A stretch of 64,000 bases of DNA from Neptunomonas japonica DSM 18939 (GCF_000422765.1 NZ_AUGR01000013.1:1-64000); one strand, 5' to 3'; counted from the stretch's first letter, positions 47,882 to 58,535 are shown. Translations and numbers: made by a program. The notes: generated by a model not told the origin, from the letters alone.

Positions 47882-49228
47882 ATGGCAACGCCTGATTTAC
47901 TTAAGGACACAATTCGTCCGACGCTCCTTCGTATGACCGTTCCAATGATGGTTGGGATTGTCAGTTTAATGCTGTTTAACCTTGCAGATATCTATTTTGT
48001 GTCCCTTTTGGGTACAGCCCCCATGGCTGCTTTAGCATTTACTTTTCCAGTGACGTTTTCTGTTGTTAGTTTAGCTATTGGTTTTGGGATCGGAACATCG
48101 GCGATTTTAGCTAAATTAATTGGTGAGGGGCAGCAGGAAAAAGCGGCAGAGCTAGCAACAGATAATTTGATGATGACGCTTTTATTGGTGTTAAGCATTA
48201 GTTTGGTTGTGCAGTTATTTATGGTGCCTTTGTTCACGTTAATGGGAGCTACTGAACAACAACTACCCTATATTTTAGAGTATATGGATATATGGTGGTT
48301 CGGTGCTGTTTTTCTTGTGACTAATATGGTGGCAAACAGCGCATTACGTGCCAGAGGTGATACCAAAACTCCTGCATTGGTGATGGCTGGATCCTCCGTT
48401 TTGAATATGCTGCTGGATCCGTTATTAATTTTTGGTTGGGGCTCTGTACCTGCATTCGGTATTCGAGGGGCGGCGATGGCCAGTGTTATCTCCTGGTCCT
48501 GTGTTTTTGTGATTGTAATTTACATTCTTTATCGGCGATATAACTTAATTATACTCATGAAGCCTGTTGCTAGAAGAATCGTTGATCATTGGCTTAAAGT
48601 TATGAAAATTGGCTTGCCTGCAGCGTTGTCGAACATGATGACTCCGTTGGCAGGAGGGGTGCTCACCGCAATGGTTGCGCAGCACGGTGCTGAAGCTGTA
48701 GCGGCATTTGGTGTGGGTAATAGGCTTGAATCGTTATCTTTACTGGTGTGTCTCGCTCTATCCATGACGTTGCCGCCTTTTGTTAGTCAGAACTTTGGTG
48801 CTGGACAGATTCAGCGTGTAGTGTCTGCCTATAAAGGTGCTATTAAATTTGCTCTGATCTGGCAGTTCTTAGTTTTTATGATGTTATGGATATTTAAAGA
48901 TGCCATTGCTGACTTGTTTGCAGCTTCTGATTTAATCAAAGGCCCTTTGATTATGTGGCTTGGCATTGTGCCTCTTGGATTTGGGATGCAAGCAGTTATC
49001 TTTTTGAGTGCATCAACATTAAATGCATTACACCAACCATTAATAGCTATGCGTATCAGTATATTACGCTTGTTTGTGTTTTTTATACCCATGGCATGGA
49101 TCGCTAATGAATTATGGGGGTTGCAGGCAATGTTTATAGCTTTCGTGTTAGCTAACAGTGCGGCGTCATGGGTTGCATATCGTAGCGTTAGTAAGGTCTT
49201 AGCAGTGAAAAGTGCGGTACATCAATGA
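47882..49228 (+). CDS. MATE-family multidrug exporter
   Basis: The 448-residue protein has twelve hydrophobic segments and the MATE N-terminal pattern (PTLLRMTVPMMVGIVSLMLF, then NLADIYFVSLLGT). Two homologous halves are visible. It is probably a cation-coupled drug or toxin efflux pump; substrate unknown. It stands alone. Confidence 0.92.
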   Translation: MATPDLLKDTIRPTLLRMTVPMMVGIVSLMLFNLADIYFVSLLGTAPMAALAFTFPVTFSVVSLAIGFGIGTSAILAKLIGEGQQEKAAELATDNLMMTLLLVLSISLVVQLFMVPLFTLMGATEQQLPYILEYMDIWWFGAVFLVTNMVANSALRARGDTKTPALVMAGSSVLNMLLDPLLIFGWGSVPAFGIRGAAMASVISWSCVFVIVIYILYRRYNLIILMKPVARRIVDHWLKVMKIGLPAALSNMMTPLAGGVLTAMVAQHGAEAVAAFGVGNRLESLSLLVCLALSMTLPPFVSQNFGAGQIQRVVSAYKGAIKFALIWQFLVFMMLWIFKDAIADLFAASDLIKGPLIMWLGIVPLGFGMQAVIFLSASTLNALHQPLIAMRISILRLFVFFIPMAWIANELWGLQAMFIAFVLANSAASWVAYRSVSKVLAVKSAVHQ

Positions 49229-49411
49229 AGATTAAGGTAAATCGGGCCTATCATTAATCATTAACAATCAGCTACTATCCTAAAGACTATAAACCAAAAG
49301 TCATATTATTAAATGGCAGTCTTAGGTCTATGATCGATCTTAAGGCTGCTTAGAAAAATAAAAAAGCAAGTCACATAAAACACAATAAATTGAAAGAAAA
49401 GGGATGTGAAT

Positions 49412-50161
49412 ATGGGTAAGTTGGTTGCTCTTGTAACAGGTGGTACTGGTGGACTGGGTGCTTCAATATGCCGGACTCTAGCAGATAATGGGTTTACAGT
49501 AGTAGCAGGTTATAACAGTGGTGGTAATCACGAAAAAGCTAAAGCATGGCAAGCAGCACAAAAAGCTGATGGATATGATATTCATGTAGCTTATGGTGAT
49601 GTGACTAATACAGCTTCTTGCGAAGCGTGTATTGCAACAGTACAAGAACTAACGGGTGGTTCAGTTGATGTACTAGTGAACAATGCAGGTATTACCCGTG
49701 ATGGTCAGTTCAAGAAAATGAGCTGGGATCAGTGGGACGAAGTACTAACAGCAAACTTGGATTCAATGTTCCATATGACTCGTTTGGTCATTAATCCAAT
49801 GCTAGAAAAAGGCTTTGGGCGCGTTATCAATATTTCTTCTGTAAATGCACAGAAAGGTCAATTCGGTCAGTGTAACTACTCTGCTGCTAAAGCCGGCATT
49901 CACGGTTTTACAAAGGCTCTAGCTCAAGAGGTTGCTTCTAAAGGTGTGACTGTTAATACGGTTTCTCCAGGTTATGTGATGACGCCGATGGTAGCTAAAA
50001 TTGCTGTCGAAGTTCAGCAGAAAATCTGCTCTACTATTCCTGTAGGACGCTTTGGTACACCTGAAGAGATTGGTCGTATTGTAACCTTCTTGGCTGAAGA
50101 GCAGTCTGGATATATCACAGGTGCTGATATGTCTATCAACGGTGGTCTTCATATGTCTTAA
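49412..50161 (+). CDS. phaB: Acetoacetyl-CoA reductase (PhaB-like SDR)
   Basis: The 249-residue short-chain dehydrogenase has NADPH motif VTGGTGGLGASICRTLADNG, NNAG, and the Ser-Tyr-Lys triad (INISSVNAQ...NYSAAKAG). It is closest in character to PhaB, which makes 3-hydroxybutyryl-CoA for PHB; FabG is the alternative. The QKGQFGQCNYSAAKAG stretch favours PhaB. ATG at 49412 is used because GGGA lies 7 bases upstream. No phaA or phaC is in the window. Confidence 0.85.
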   Translation: MGKLVALVTGGTGGLGASICRTLADNGFTVVAGYNSGGNHEKAKAWQAAQKADGYDIHVAYGDVTNTASCEACIATVQELTGGSVDVLVNNAGITRDGQFKKMSWDQWDEVLTANLDSMFHMTRLVINPMLEKGFGRVINISSVNAQKGQFGQCNYSAAKAGIHGFTKALAQEVASKGVTVNTVSPGYVMTPMVAKIAVEVQQKICSTIPVGRFGTPEEIGRIVTFLAEEQSGYITGADMSINGGLHMS

Positions 50162-50179
50162 TGACATATCGGTAGAATA

Positions 50180-50208
50180 AAAAAACCCGCTCTATAGCGG
50201 GTTTTTTT
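50180..50208. terminator. Bidirectional terminator between phaB and the DUF349 gene
   Basis: AAAAACCCGCT-CTAT-AGCGGGTTTTT, with A-run and T-run on both sides, between two convergent genes. Confidence 0.93.
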
Positions 50209-50221
50209 ATTGGTAATGGGT

Positions 50222-53056
50222 TCAATTGAATACAGTACTTACCAAATCCTGAAAGCGCTCATTAAGTGGCTCATTGGCTTTACGAAAAGGAATGCTGAGA
50301 GATTCTAATTCTAGCTTCTTAATATCTGTTAAGTTCACTGCTTGCTGCTGTTGCTCCAATGCTTTTTGCAGTCGCTGCATTTGGTACTCCATCCGCAGTG
50401 CTTGGTCATAGCTAGGGGACGGCAAGTTAAGCGCTATTTCAAGGCGTATGCATATTTCACGCAGCTCTTTATCGGCATTGATTAACAAAGCGCCTAGTTC
50501 ACTTTCCCCTGCGGCTATTGATTCAATTAAGCTACGGCGGTTGTGAATTTTCTTATGTAAGTCGCTACTCTGCTGAAGATTCCAGTGCGCAAAAAAATCT
50601 TGATTGGGTTCAGTTGTTGGGTTGTTGAGCAAGTGCGTTTCAAGCTGGTCACACAAGACAGAATGTTCTCGGAGTTGAATATTATCGGCGTGATCTGCAA
50701 AGCGTTGGAGCGCGTTTGCTTGCTGTTCAACATAGCGTGCGGCTTTACTGAACCGCTCCATATCTTTAGCAGTAAGGCTCTCTTTAAATGTTTCAACGAG
50801 TTGACGAGCTTCGATAATACTTTTTATTTTTTGTGCCGTATGTAATGGGACTTCTTCAAAGCTTAAAAGATCATCTGTCACTTGGTTTAGCGTTACTTTG
50901 GCTGCGTGTGCAGCCTCGCGTGAAGGAGTTTGGTCGTGAAGGCGCTGGAAGATAACATCACAGTGAACTCTAAATGCTTTCCAAAGCTTACGTTCCTGGC
51001 TATGGAAAGTGGGCCCGCATTCCTTCCAGTCTTTTTGTAGTTTTTTAGCTTGCTCTGCTGCGTCGATAATATCATCTGCAGTTGTTAGTGCTTGTGCATC
51101 AGCAATGAGCTTCTCTTTAGCCGCCATTGAGTCTTCTTTAGCGGCCTGGAAGTGGTTTTCTGCATCAAGCAGTAATTCATTAAATTTGATTTGTAATGCT
51201 TGTCCAGGGTTCCTATCAACGGGAGTGAAACGTCTCCATTCTTGCTTAGCCGTTTGAATGATCTGTTCAACCGCACGCCAGTCACATGTTTGCCAATCTA
51301 TCTGTTGAAGATAGGCGGCGACTTCTTGATAGATGAGCTCTTTTTGTTGCAAGTTATAACGACGCGACTCGTTTTGTGATGCAAAATACACTTCACAAGG
51401 CTCGTACGCCTTATCGGAAGCGGTTTTAAAACGCTTCCAGATAGCCTGAGAGTGGAATGGGTCGGTAGCGTCGAGTAGCTTCCATTGTTGCTGAAGTTGT
51501 TTTATTTTCTTGGCTTGTTCTTGAGGAAGGGCCTCTGCATTAATGAGACTCTCCATATCTGCGCAAAGTTGTTCTTTTTTCGGGGTTACTGCATAACCCT
51601 GCCAGTCTTTAAGCTCTTCAAGACGAGTATTTAAGCCTTTATATTGCTGCTCGAAAGAGTCTCTGGCAGTGCCTTTAATTTGTGTTAATAACTCGACTGT
51701 TTTACGTGATTCTTTCTCAGCAGTTTTAACTTCACCTTTCTCGATAAAGCATTCCAATTGAGCAAGTTGTAGTCGTAGTTTCTCAGTTAGCTCTAGTGAT
51801 TTTTGAGTAAGTAACTGCTTTTCGTTTGTAAGCTTGGCTATTAGGTTATCAAGTTGTTGTAATGTATCTGGACGCTCTAGGTTTATAGGCCAGGCTGTTT
51901 TTGTAAGAATTTTACTCGCTTGTTTTAGTTGTTCTGGGACTGCTTTTTTCTTGAAGCTGTTCTGTTCGCAAAATGATAAAAATTCTCTGATATCGTTTAG
52001 CTTACTATCTACAGATACGGCATGTGAGTGAACTCTACTGAGTATTTGAGTAAGCCGATTGTAAGTTTTCAGTTGATTGGCAGACGCTGTGTTACTAATG
52101 CTCGTCCACTGAGTTTGGAAGTTTTCTTGTGCTTTTACTAATTCAGAAATACTTCCATCTTGTTGCGAATATGAAGTTGCTTCTGCGCTAGTAGCAAAGT
52201 CTTGGAGCTGCTGCAATATGGTTTCAGCTTTCTCGCGGGCAAGCTTAATATTGAGTTGCTCTTGAGCTTTTTCAGCTTCTTCCGCAGCGATGGCTTGTAT
52301 TCGCTTTTGGCATGTATCGTAGGCATTAGAGAATGGTTGTTGGAACTCTTCCGTTACAGAAGATGAAAAGCTATTCCATTCTTGAGTCAATGCTTCAAAT
52401 TTCGCAGGGTAAAGAGGGAACCACTCGCCTTTAGAAAGGCTTGTGACTTGCTCAATCACGCTCATCGCACGATCACGTAAAGCCTGTTGTCGCTTTGTGT
52501 GTTCGCGTAGTTCATTGCATTTATCGCGCATGATGCGGTAAATGGCTTTATCATTTTGCTTTGTTGCTTTTAGCAACTGCTCAAGCAATGCCGGGTTTGA
52601 AATTCGTTCGGCGGCGACTTTTCGAGTGTTAACAGGAGCAGAAGAGGTCGCAATTTCTACTAGTAAACTCTGATCTTCAATATCGTTAATCAGCGTTATT
52701 TGTAATTTTGGGTATGATGTTTGGTTGATGATTCGCCACATGACTGTAGTTTCGAGCTTGCTTGATAGCTGTTCGAACAGTGTTTGTGGGTTAGCGTCAT
52801 TACTCAGTTTATGAGCTAAGCGCGTTTCTATTGCTAAAGAGTTTACATCAGGCTCTTTCAAAAGCTGGATGAGGTTGTTGATGCTCATAATCTGAGCTAT
52901 CGCTGCTTGCCTGACGCTAACATCAGGGTCTCGAATAGCTAGCCCCGATAAAATAAGATATTGATCATTAGATTCGTCACTTAAACTTTTAACGGCGTTC
53001 AAACGAATGACTGGGTTGGTATGTTGCCACTTAGGCTTAAAAAAATTCGATAACAT
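50222..53056 (-). CDS. DUF349 coiled-coil protein
   Basis: The 944-residue protein has an N-terminal HEAT-like part (to about 200, with repeats such as IRDPDVSVRQAAIAQI). Long helical segments follow with repeated DUF349 signatures (QWKLLDATDPFHSQAIWKRF, EWRRFTPVDRNPGQ, DWKECGPTFHSQERKLWKAF). Rich in Gln, Glu and Lys, with much coiled coil. Homologues are common in gammaproteobacteria; their role is not established. Single gene with its own terminator. Confidence 0.88.
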   Translation of the reverse strand: MLSNFFKPKWQHTNPVIRLNAVKSLSDESNDQYLILSGLAIRDPDVSVRQAAIAQIMSINNLIQLLKEPDVNSLAIETRLAHKLSNDANPQTLFEQLSSKLETTVMWRIINQTSYPKLQITLINDIEDQSLLVEIATSSAPVNTRKVAAERISNPALLEQLLKATKQNDKAIYRIMRDKCNELREHTKRQQALRDRAMSVIEQVTSLSKGEWFPLYPAKFEALTQEWNSFSSSVTEEFQQPFSNAYDTCQKRIQAIAAEEAEKAQEQLNIKLAREKAETILQQLQDFATSAEATSYSQQDGSISELVKAQENFQTQWTSISNTASANQLKTYNRLTQILSRVHSHAVSVDSKLNDIREFLSFCEQNSFKKKAVPEQLKQASKILTKTAWPINLERPDTLQQLDNLIAKLTNEKQLLTQKSLELTEKLRLQLAQLECFIEKGEVKTAEKESRKTVELLTQIKGTARDSFEQQYKGLNTRLEELKDWQGYAVTPKKEQLCADMESLINAEALPQEQAKKIKQLQQQWKLLDATDPFHSQAIWKRFKTASDKAYEPCEVYFASQNESRRYNLQQKELIYQEVAAYLQQIDWQTCDWRAVEQIIQTAKQEWRRFTPVDRNPGQALQIKFNELLLDAENHFQAAKEDSMAAKEKLIADAQALTTADDIIDAAEQAKKLQKDWKECGPTFHSQERKLWKAFRVHCDVIFQRLHDQTPSREAAHAAKVTLNQVTDDLLSFEEVPLHTAQKIKSIIEARQLVETFKESLTAKDMERFSKAARYVEQQANALQRFADHADNIQLREHSVLCDQLETHLLNNPTTEPNQDFFAHWNLQQSSDLHKKIHNRRSLIESIAAGESELGALLINADKELREICIRLEIALNLPSPSYDQALRMEYQMQRLQKALEQQQQAVNLTDIKKLELESLSIPFRKANEPLNERFQDLVSTVFN

Positions 53057-53218
53057 GAACGGTTTCTTGTATTAGCAAAACTGGATGATGGTTATCCAGG
53101 TGAATGGGGGAGGCTTATTCTAAGGGCTTGAAGCAACCAGTAAAAGCCTTGACGAGTAAGTTTAACCAGGGAAGTTTATAATCACCTGATTAAACTGTTG
53201 TGCTGATGCTGTCTTTCA

Positions 53219-53647
53219 TCAAACGGCGGGTCTGACTTCAACCTCGCCGTCTAGATAGAACCACTGGCCATCTTTCGCGTAGAAGTTTGAGCGTTCGTGT
53301 AAAACACATTGTTCTTCTTCGGTTTCAAATGCTGCTTCAAACTCGATCATGCCTTGGGAGTCTTCTTTATGTCCTGCCTCTTTCTCGAGTATTGTTAGGC
53401 CAGTCCATGTCGTAAACTGAATCTGCTCGGCAATAATTGCGCGATCTATTAACTCGCGCTTTTCAGGAGCAGTAGTCTCTATAAGATAATCAATGGCGCC
53501 TAGCGCAAAAGCGGTATAACGACTACGCATCAACTGTTCGGCAGTGGGTGCTAGTTTTTGGCCTTCAATATAGGGCTCGCAACAAAATGCAAATGGCTTT
53601 CCTGATCCACATGGGCAACGATGTTCTGTTGTTTGACTGGTCAGCAT
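53219..53647 (-). CDS. YchJ-like SEC-C motif protein
   Basis: The 142-residue protein has an N-terminal SEC-C zinc motif CPCGSGKPFAFCC, followed by the YchJ domain (AEQLMRSRYTAFALGAIDYL and ERSNFYAKDGQWFYLDG). Function unknown; metal binding likely. Divergent from sbcB. Confidence 0.9.
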   Translation of the reverse strand: MLTSQTTEHRCPCGSGKPFAFCCEPYIEGQKLAPTAEQLMRSRYTAFALGAIDYLIETTAPEKRELIDRAIIAEQIQFTTWTGLTILEKEAGHKEDSQGMIEFEAAFETEEEQCVLHERSNFYAKDGQWFYLDGEVEVRPAV

Positions 53648-53732
53648 ATGTAATCCTCCCTATCATACTTGGTACTATTTGACTGTTATTATAGCCTGCT
53701 TACTTAGCATTTATCACGGATATTTGAAAACA

Positions 53733-55187
53733 ATGACTGCGGAACGTACTTTTTTTTGGCACGATTATGAAACCTTTGGTATCGATCCTAAAAGAGATCG
53801 CCCGGTGCAATTTGCTGGTATTCGTACTGATGAAAACCTGAATATCATTGATGAACCTATTATGTTGTACTGCAAGCCTGCTGACGATATTTTGCCACAC
53901 CCTCAAGCTTGCTTAATAACAGGTATTACACCGCAAAAAGCGATACGTGAAGGGCTATGCGAGGCGGAGTTTATTTCCCAAATTCATGCTGAGTTTGCTA
54001 AGCCTGGTACATGTGGGGTGGGTTACAACAGTATTCGCTTTGATGATGAAGTGACGCGTTATACCTTGTATCGTAATTTTTTCGATCCTTATGCGCGAGA
54101 ATGGCAAAATGCTTGTTCACGGTGGGATATTATCGATATGTTGCGATTAACGCGTGCCTTACGTCCTGAAGGTATTGTTTGGCCGGATCATGATGATGGC
54201 ACTCCTAGTTTACGGCTTGAAGATTTGACCAAAGCAAATGGTATTGATCATGGGCATGCGCATGATGCGCTTTCGGATGTTTATGCCACGATTGCGATGG
54301 CGAAATTGATTAAAGAAAAGCAGCCAAAGTTATACGAATTTGTATTGTCTAATAAAGGTAAAGCTTCAGCTCAGCGTATGTTAGATGTGCTTTCAATGAA
54401 GCCGGTACTCCACGTTTCATCAAGATATTCAGCATCATTGGGTAACTTAGCGGTAGTCGCTCCAATGGTGCAGCACCCTATTAATAAAAATAGCACGTTA
54501 GTGTGGGACTTGCGGGTAGATCCTACACCACTGCTGACCTTATCGGTGGAAGATATTCGTCATTATATGTACCTGCCTCGCCACGAACGGACAGAGAGTG
54601 ATCCAGCCATTGCTTTAAAGCAGGTACATGCTAACAAGTGTCCGATTTTGGCTCCAGCCGGTATGTTGAATAAAGATGAGGCTGCTCGATTTGGTATTAA
54701 CGGTGATGAGTGCCGAGCTCATTTGGCTATTTTAAGAAATTATCCTGAATTAAAATCAAAACTAGCCGATGTAATAAGTGAAGATAGTTTTGAGTCGGAT
54801 GGTGATCCTGACCATATGTTGTACTCGGGTGGTTTCTTTAATGACACCGATAAGAAAATGATGCAGCAGGTGAGGGAAAGCGACCCTAATACACTGGCTG
54901 AATTGGAGTTTGCTTTTCAAGACCCGCGATTAGAAGAGATGCTGCTTCGCTACCGTGCTCGTAATTATCCTTGGACACTTAATGATGAGCAGCAATCACA
55001 ATGGGAACAATACCGTAGTGATAAGTTGCTAGTGACAGATAAGCGGAGGTTGTTAACCATGAAAGAATTTTACGAGCACTTGAATAGCTTGTATCAAGAT
55101 CAGAATCTCGCTGCCGCGCAACGCGAGATTCTTGAAGAGTTAGCAATTTACGCTGAATCTATCTACCCAATGGAGATGACGTGGTGA
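53733..55187 (+). CDS. sbcB: Exodeoxyribonuclease I
   Basis: 3'-5' single-strand DNA exonuclease of 484 residues, used in recombination and mismatch repair. DEDD-type motifs: FFWHDYETFGIDP, YNSIRFDDEVTRY, and HDALSDVYATIAMA. The ATG at 53733 gives the family N-terminus MTAERTFFWHDYE; an upstream in-frame start would add 18 residues that look non-native. The stop overlaps the next gene. Confidence 0.95.
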   Translation: MTAERTFFWHDYETFGIDPKRDRPVQFAGIRTDENLNIIDEPIMLYCKPADDILPHPQACLITGITPQKAIREGLCEAEFISQIHAEFAKPGTCGVGYNSIRFDDEVTRYTLYRNFFDPYAREWQNACSRWDIIDMLRLTRALRPEGIVWPDHDDGTPSLRLEDLTKANGIDHGHAHDALSDVYATIAMAKLIKEKQPKLYEFVLSNKGKASAQRMLDVLSMKPVLHVSSRYSASLGNLAVVAPMVQHPINKNSTLVWDLRVDPTPLLTLSVEDIRHYMYLPRHERTESDPAIALKQVHANKCPILAPAGMLNKDEAARFGINGDECRAHLAILRNYPELKSKLADVISEDSFESDGDPDHMLYSGGFFNDTDKKMMQQVRESDPNTLAELEFAFQDPRLEEMLLRYRARNYPWTLNDEQQSQWEQYRSDKLLVTDKRRLLTMKEFYEHLNSLYQDQNLAAAQREILEELAIYAESIYPMEMTW

Positions 55188-55636
55188 AACAGATCTGGTT
55201 CTCAGGTTTGGCTGTAGGTTTGGCTTTGTTGACTCAAACCTCGCAAGCACAAGGTCTTGTTGTTTCAGAGAATAGCCTTATTGCGTACGAAGTTGTTTCA
55301 CCTCGTGGTTATGCTGAAGGCGTGGATAATGGTAAAACTGCTTACCACAGGAAAAAACGCGGCGTATTTGATACTGAGCCTATGTATGAGGTTGCTTACA
55401 TTAATAAGCCTTCTGATTTACCCCCGCCGACGGTAATTGCTCCTTCGCCATTACCGCTGGTAAGAGAGTATAGAGCGGGGAAAGTGCTTTCTAAGTCGGA
55501 TCTTAAAGGTGAAGATGCCGTGTTCCAGCGCATCTACGATGATAAAGAAGCAGAAAAGTGCTTATGGGAGCCTGAGTCTTGCGAGCTTGCTAAAGGCGCT
55601 CAGCAACGCCGTCAGTTTGTGGTCCCCAAGCCCTAA
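55181..55636 (+). CDS. Predicted secreted protein, unknown function
   Basis: The 151-residue protein has signal peptide MVKQIWFSGLAVGLALLTQT...SQAQG, then a mature part with no motif I know, proline-rich in the middle (LPPPTVIAPSPLPLV). Start GTG at 55181 (or GTG at 55184) with GGAG upstream; it overlaps the sbcB stop. A hairpin (AAGCGGCT/AGCCGCTT, 55648-55672) follows. Confidence 0.75.
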   Translation: MVKQIWFSGLAVGLALLTQTSQAQGLVVSENSLIAYEVVSPRGYAEGVDNGKTAYHRKKRGVFDTEPMYEVAYINKPSDLPPPTVIAPSPLPLVREYRAGKVLSKSDLKGEDAVFQRIYDDKEAEKCLWEPESCELAKGAQQRRQFVVPKP

Positions 55637-55647
55637 TCAAGCCAATA

Positions 55648-55677
55648 AAGCGGCTCGTTACTAAAGCCGCTTCCTTT
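55648..55677 (+). terminator. Intrinsic terminator after the secreted-protein gene
   Basis: AAGCGGCT/AGCCGCTT with a 9-base loop, followed by a short pyrimidine tail (CCTTTC). It lies between convergent genes. Confidence 0.65.
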
Positions 55678-55721
55678 CATAAGTATTTACACTATGAACA
55701 ACTCATCTATACATTAACTCC

Positions 55722-58535
55722 CTATTTTGTACTCTCGAGTGCTGTTGCATCGGATATGAGGTTTTGCTTAGCACCAGCTCCCGTGTTTTGTAGTACAAGC
55801 TGTCGAGATAGTAGCTTGTTATAAATGTTAACTAAATCACTATTATCCAACTGATTAATTGCTTTAGTTAGCTTCTCTTGAGTATCAAATTTAGTATTGT
55901 TTTGATCAATTTCTTGCCAAAAGCGGTTACTCAGTTCTTGGAGTTGTCGCTCTTGGGCGTTAATTCTAGCCACTAGACTGCTTTTAAATTGTGCCATTTG
56001 TTGCTTTGGTATTTTTTCTAGTTTGCTTCTGAAATTATTTAAGAAATTGCGAATGCTTTCTAAAATTGCTTCAGGGCTAGATGCGGGAGATTGAACAATA
56101 AAAGCTATGCCAGGAACTTTTCTAAGCGGCATAGGTGTCGCAAATACGATGTATCCGAGTTGTTGCTCAGTGCGTAGCTGTGTATAAAAAGGAGCAGATA
56201 AAATCTCACTTAATAAAGCGGTTGCTGCCCGCGTTTGAGTGGATAGGTCATTGCCTTGAAGGTACAAAATAGTCGCGGAGTCGTTGTGCTCAATATCTAA
56301 CGTTTTTGTTAATACGCTATCTTCTTTTAAGCGAAGTATATCTACTTGTGGTGCTACCTGAGCAGTTTGTATTGGTTGTAGCTCTTGGAGTAGAGAGTTT
56401 GTGAGTTTTTTAGCTTGAGAGGCGGTTAAATTTCCGTGAGACAGTACCCGCACTTCTGTTGACTTAAATAACTGCTCTATTAGCGATGAAAGTTGATCTA
56501 ATGAATAATCGTTGGCTGCTTTTTGCAGTTCGCCCAATCTAGCGTTATGCATCAACACTTCATAGCCGACACGAAAAAGCTGGTTGTAGGGTTTGTCTTT
56601 ATCTGAGTTATTTAGCTGCTCTTGGTAGGCTTGTAGTACTCGGTTAAAACGCGCTTGTGACAACTCGGGTTTTCTCAGAGTTTTAGCTATTAGCTTGCTT
56701 AGCACTTCAATTTTATCATCAAAGCCAGAAATGCGTACGCTGATGCCACGTTGGTGGGCGTAAATACGTGCGCTTAACCCGGCTGTTCCTGCGTCATAAA
56801 GAGATTTATTTAACTCGTCGCTAACCATGTCTGTATATAGGTTTAGCCCCGTTGTTACCTCAGCACCATTCCTAGCCAGTGGCGTTAAAAGTGTAAAGTA
56901 TAGATCTGCCTTTGGGACTTTAAATGTTGTATCTTGGAGTTGCCATAAGGTTACTCCAAGTTTACCTGTATCTAATTGTATAGGCTTTAGCAGGTCTTCA
57001 GTCAAAGGCTGTAGATTAGTGTTTTCGGCAATAAAAGGGTTGGGGTTTCGAATATGCAGGTTGTTAATTAGTTCTGCTTGTTGCCAGTGCTTGATGCGGC
57101 TAGCACTAATCTGATTAATGCTATATTCGCTATCATAGTAGGGCTCAGTCATATTCGTTTCTAGGTTTTTGGCCTTAACCGATAGCACCATATTGTTAGG
57201 GCGAATAGCTTGAATAAATTGAGTGATGGCATCAAGGTCATATTGTTCAAGTATATAGGGTGCATTCAACCAGTTTTCTTGCGGGTAATCCTGCATGCTT
57301 TGGGTTAGCTGTGTGACGTAATGTATAGGCTCTTGTTCAGCTAAAAAACGAAATTGTTGCGCATTGAGTAGCTTTTCTTCGTTATAGATCGCTTGGCTAA
57401 TACCTTCTTTTTTAATGCTCTGAATAAATGAGAAAAATAGACTAACTATATCGTCTGTATGCTTGAGGCCTTCTGGCGTTAAGCTTACTTGAATATGAAA
57501 ACTCGACTCGGATACGAAATTTTGCCCCGGAGAAGCGCCTAGCCCAGTTGCCCAACCTTTTTCTTTAAGCAAAGCCAAAAGACTTCCTTCTCCTTCGTAA
57601 CCAATTAGGCTGCTCAGTAGGTAAAGGGGTTTGCTTTTCCAAAAGGGTAAGTTGGCTTGAGTAGGGAAACTTAAGCTTAGAGACTGGGTGTCTTTGAGTG
57701 TCTTGATGGCTAACTCAAGAGGGAGGTCTTCGGGTTTGAACTGAGGTTCTTTGATAACAAAAGTCTGTGCTTTAGTGTTCTTTATGGTTGAGAAATATTG
57801 CTTTGTAATCGACTCAAGCTGACTCAGCGGTTGTTTACCTATAATGACAAGATTCATCTGGTTCGCAGAGTAATACTGCTGATAAAAATTGATTAAATCG
57901 CTTCGCAAGCTTCCCTCTTTATCGTTAGGCAGTGTATCAAGATTGCCGACAGCAAATCGGCTTGCAGGATGAGAGGGGTTCATCGCTTGCTGGCTAGCAG
58001 CGTAAGCCCTGCGTCCATCGTCTCTTATTTTAGCGCTGTATTCAGAGTTGACGGCGTGTCTTTCTCGGTCGGTATACTCTTTAGAAAAGAGCGGTGCAAT
58101 AAAGAATTGAGAGAAGCGGTCAAGAGCCGGTTCAAGGTCGTCAGCGTTGATATCGAAAAAGTAGTTGGTGTTTTTTAATGCAGTAAAAGCATTATGTGAG
58201 CCGCCATGAGATTGGATAAATGCTTGGTATTCTCCTGCTTCTGGGTACTTATCAGTACCCAGAAATAGCATATGCTCAAGAAAATGCGCTAATCCTGCAC
58301 GGTTTTTTGGGTTGGCTGCAGAGCCTACGCTTACATTAAGCGATGCTGCTGCTTTGTCTGTATTGGGGTCTGATACAAGCAATACACTTAAACCGTTCTC
58401 TAGTGTGATGGACTGATAATCACGCATATCATTCTGGCTTTTTGTGATATCAGAGGCATAGGAATAAGACGCCGCGCAAAAAACAACAACTAATGAAGTA
58501 AGTAACTTTCCTAGTGAAAAATGCTCTGTACGCAT
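55722..58535 (-). CDS. Pitrilysin-like M16 zinc metalloprotease
   Basis: The 937-residue exported protease has an N-terminal signal sequence (LLTSLVVVFCAASYSYAS). The inverted zinc motif HFLEH lies in LAHFLEHMLFLGTDKYP, with downstream Glu in RERHAVNSEYSAK. Four M16 domains by length, as in E. coli protease III (PtrA). It degrades small peptides in the periplasm. Stands alone here, not next to recBCD. Confidence 0.92.
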   Translation of the reverse strand: MRTEHFSLGKLLTSLVVVFCAASYSYASDITKSQNDMRDYQSITLENGLSVLLVSDPNTDKAAASLNVSVGSAANPKNRAGLAHFLEHMLFLGTDKYPEAGEYQAFIQSHGGSHNAFTALKNTNYFFDINADDLEPALDRFSQFFIAPLFSKEYTDRERHAVNSEYSAKIRDDGRRAYAASQQAMNPSHPASRFAVGNLDTLPNDKEGSLRSDLINFYQQYYSANQMNLVIIGKQPLSQLESITKQYFSTIKNTKAQTFVIKEPQFKPEDLPLELAIKTLKDTQSLSLSFPTQANLPFWKSKPLYLLSSLIGYEGEGSLLALLKEKGWATGLGASPGQNFVSESSFHIQVSLTPEGLKHTDDIVSLFFSFIQSIKKEGISQAIYNEEKLLNAQQFRFLAEQEPIHYVTQLTQSMQDYPQENWLNAPYILEQYDLDAITQFIQAIRPNNMVLSVKAKNLETNMTEPYYDSEYSINQISASRIKHWQQAELINNLHIRNPNPFIAENTNLQPLTEDLLKPIQLDTGKLGVTLWQLQDTTFKVPKADLYFTLLTPLARNGAEVTTGLNLYTDMVSDELNKSLYDAGTAGLSARIYAHQRGISVRISGFDDKIEVLSKLIAKTLRKPELSQARFNRVLQAYQEQLNNSDKDKPYNQLFRVGYEVLMHNARLGELQKAANDYSLDQLSSLIEQLFKSTEVRVLSHGNLTASQAKKLTNSLLQELQPIQTAQVAPQVDILRLKEDSVLTKTLDIEHNDSATILYLQGNDLSTQTRAATALLSEILSAPFYTQLRTEQQLGYIVFATPMPLRKVPGIAFIVQSPASSPEAILESIRNFLNNFRSKLEKIPKQQMAQFKSSLVARINAQERQLQELSNRFWQEIDQNNTKFDTQEKLTKAINQLDNSDLVNIYNKLLSRQLVLQNTGAGAKQNLISDATALESTK

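Noticed and set aside
53679..53732. Longer N-terminus for exodeoxyribonuclease I
   Set aside because: The extension looks like translated intergenic DNA; MTAERTFFWHDYE is the family start.
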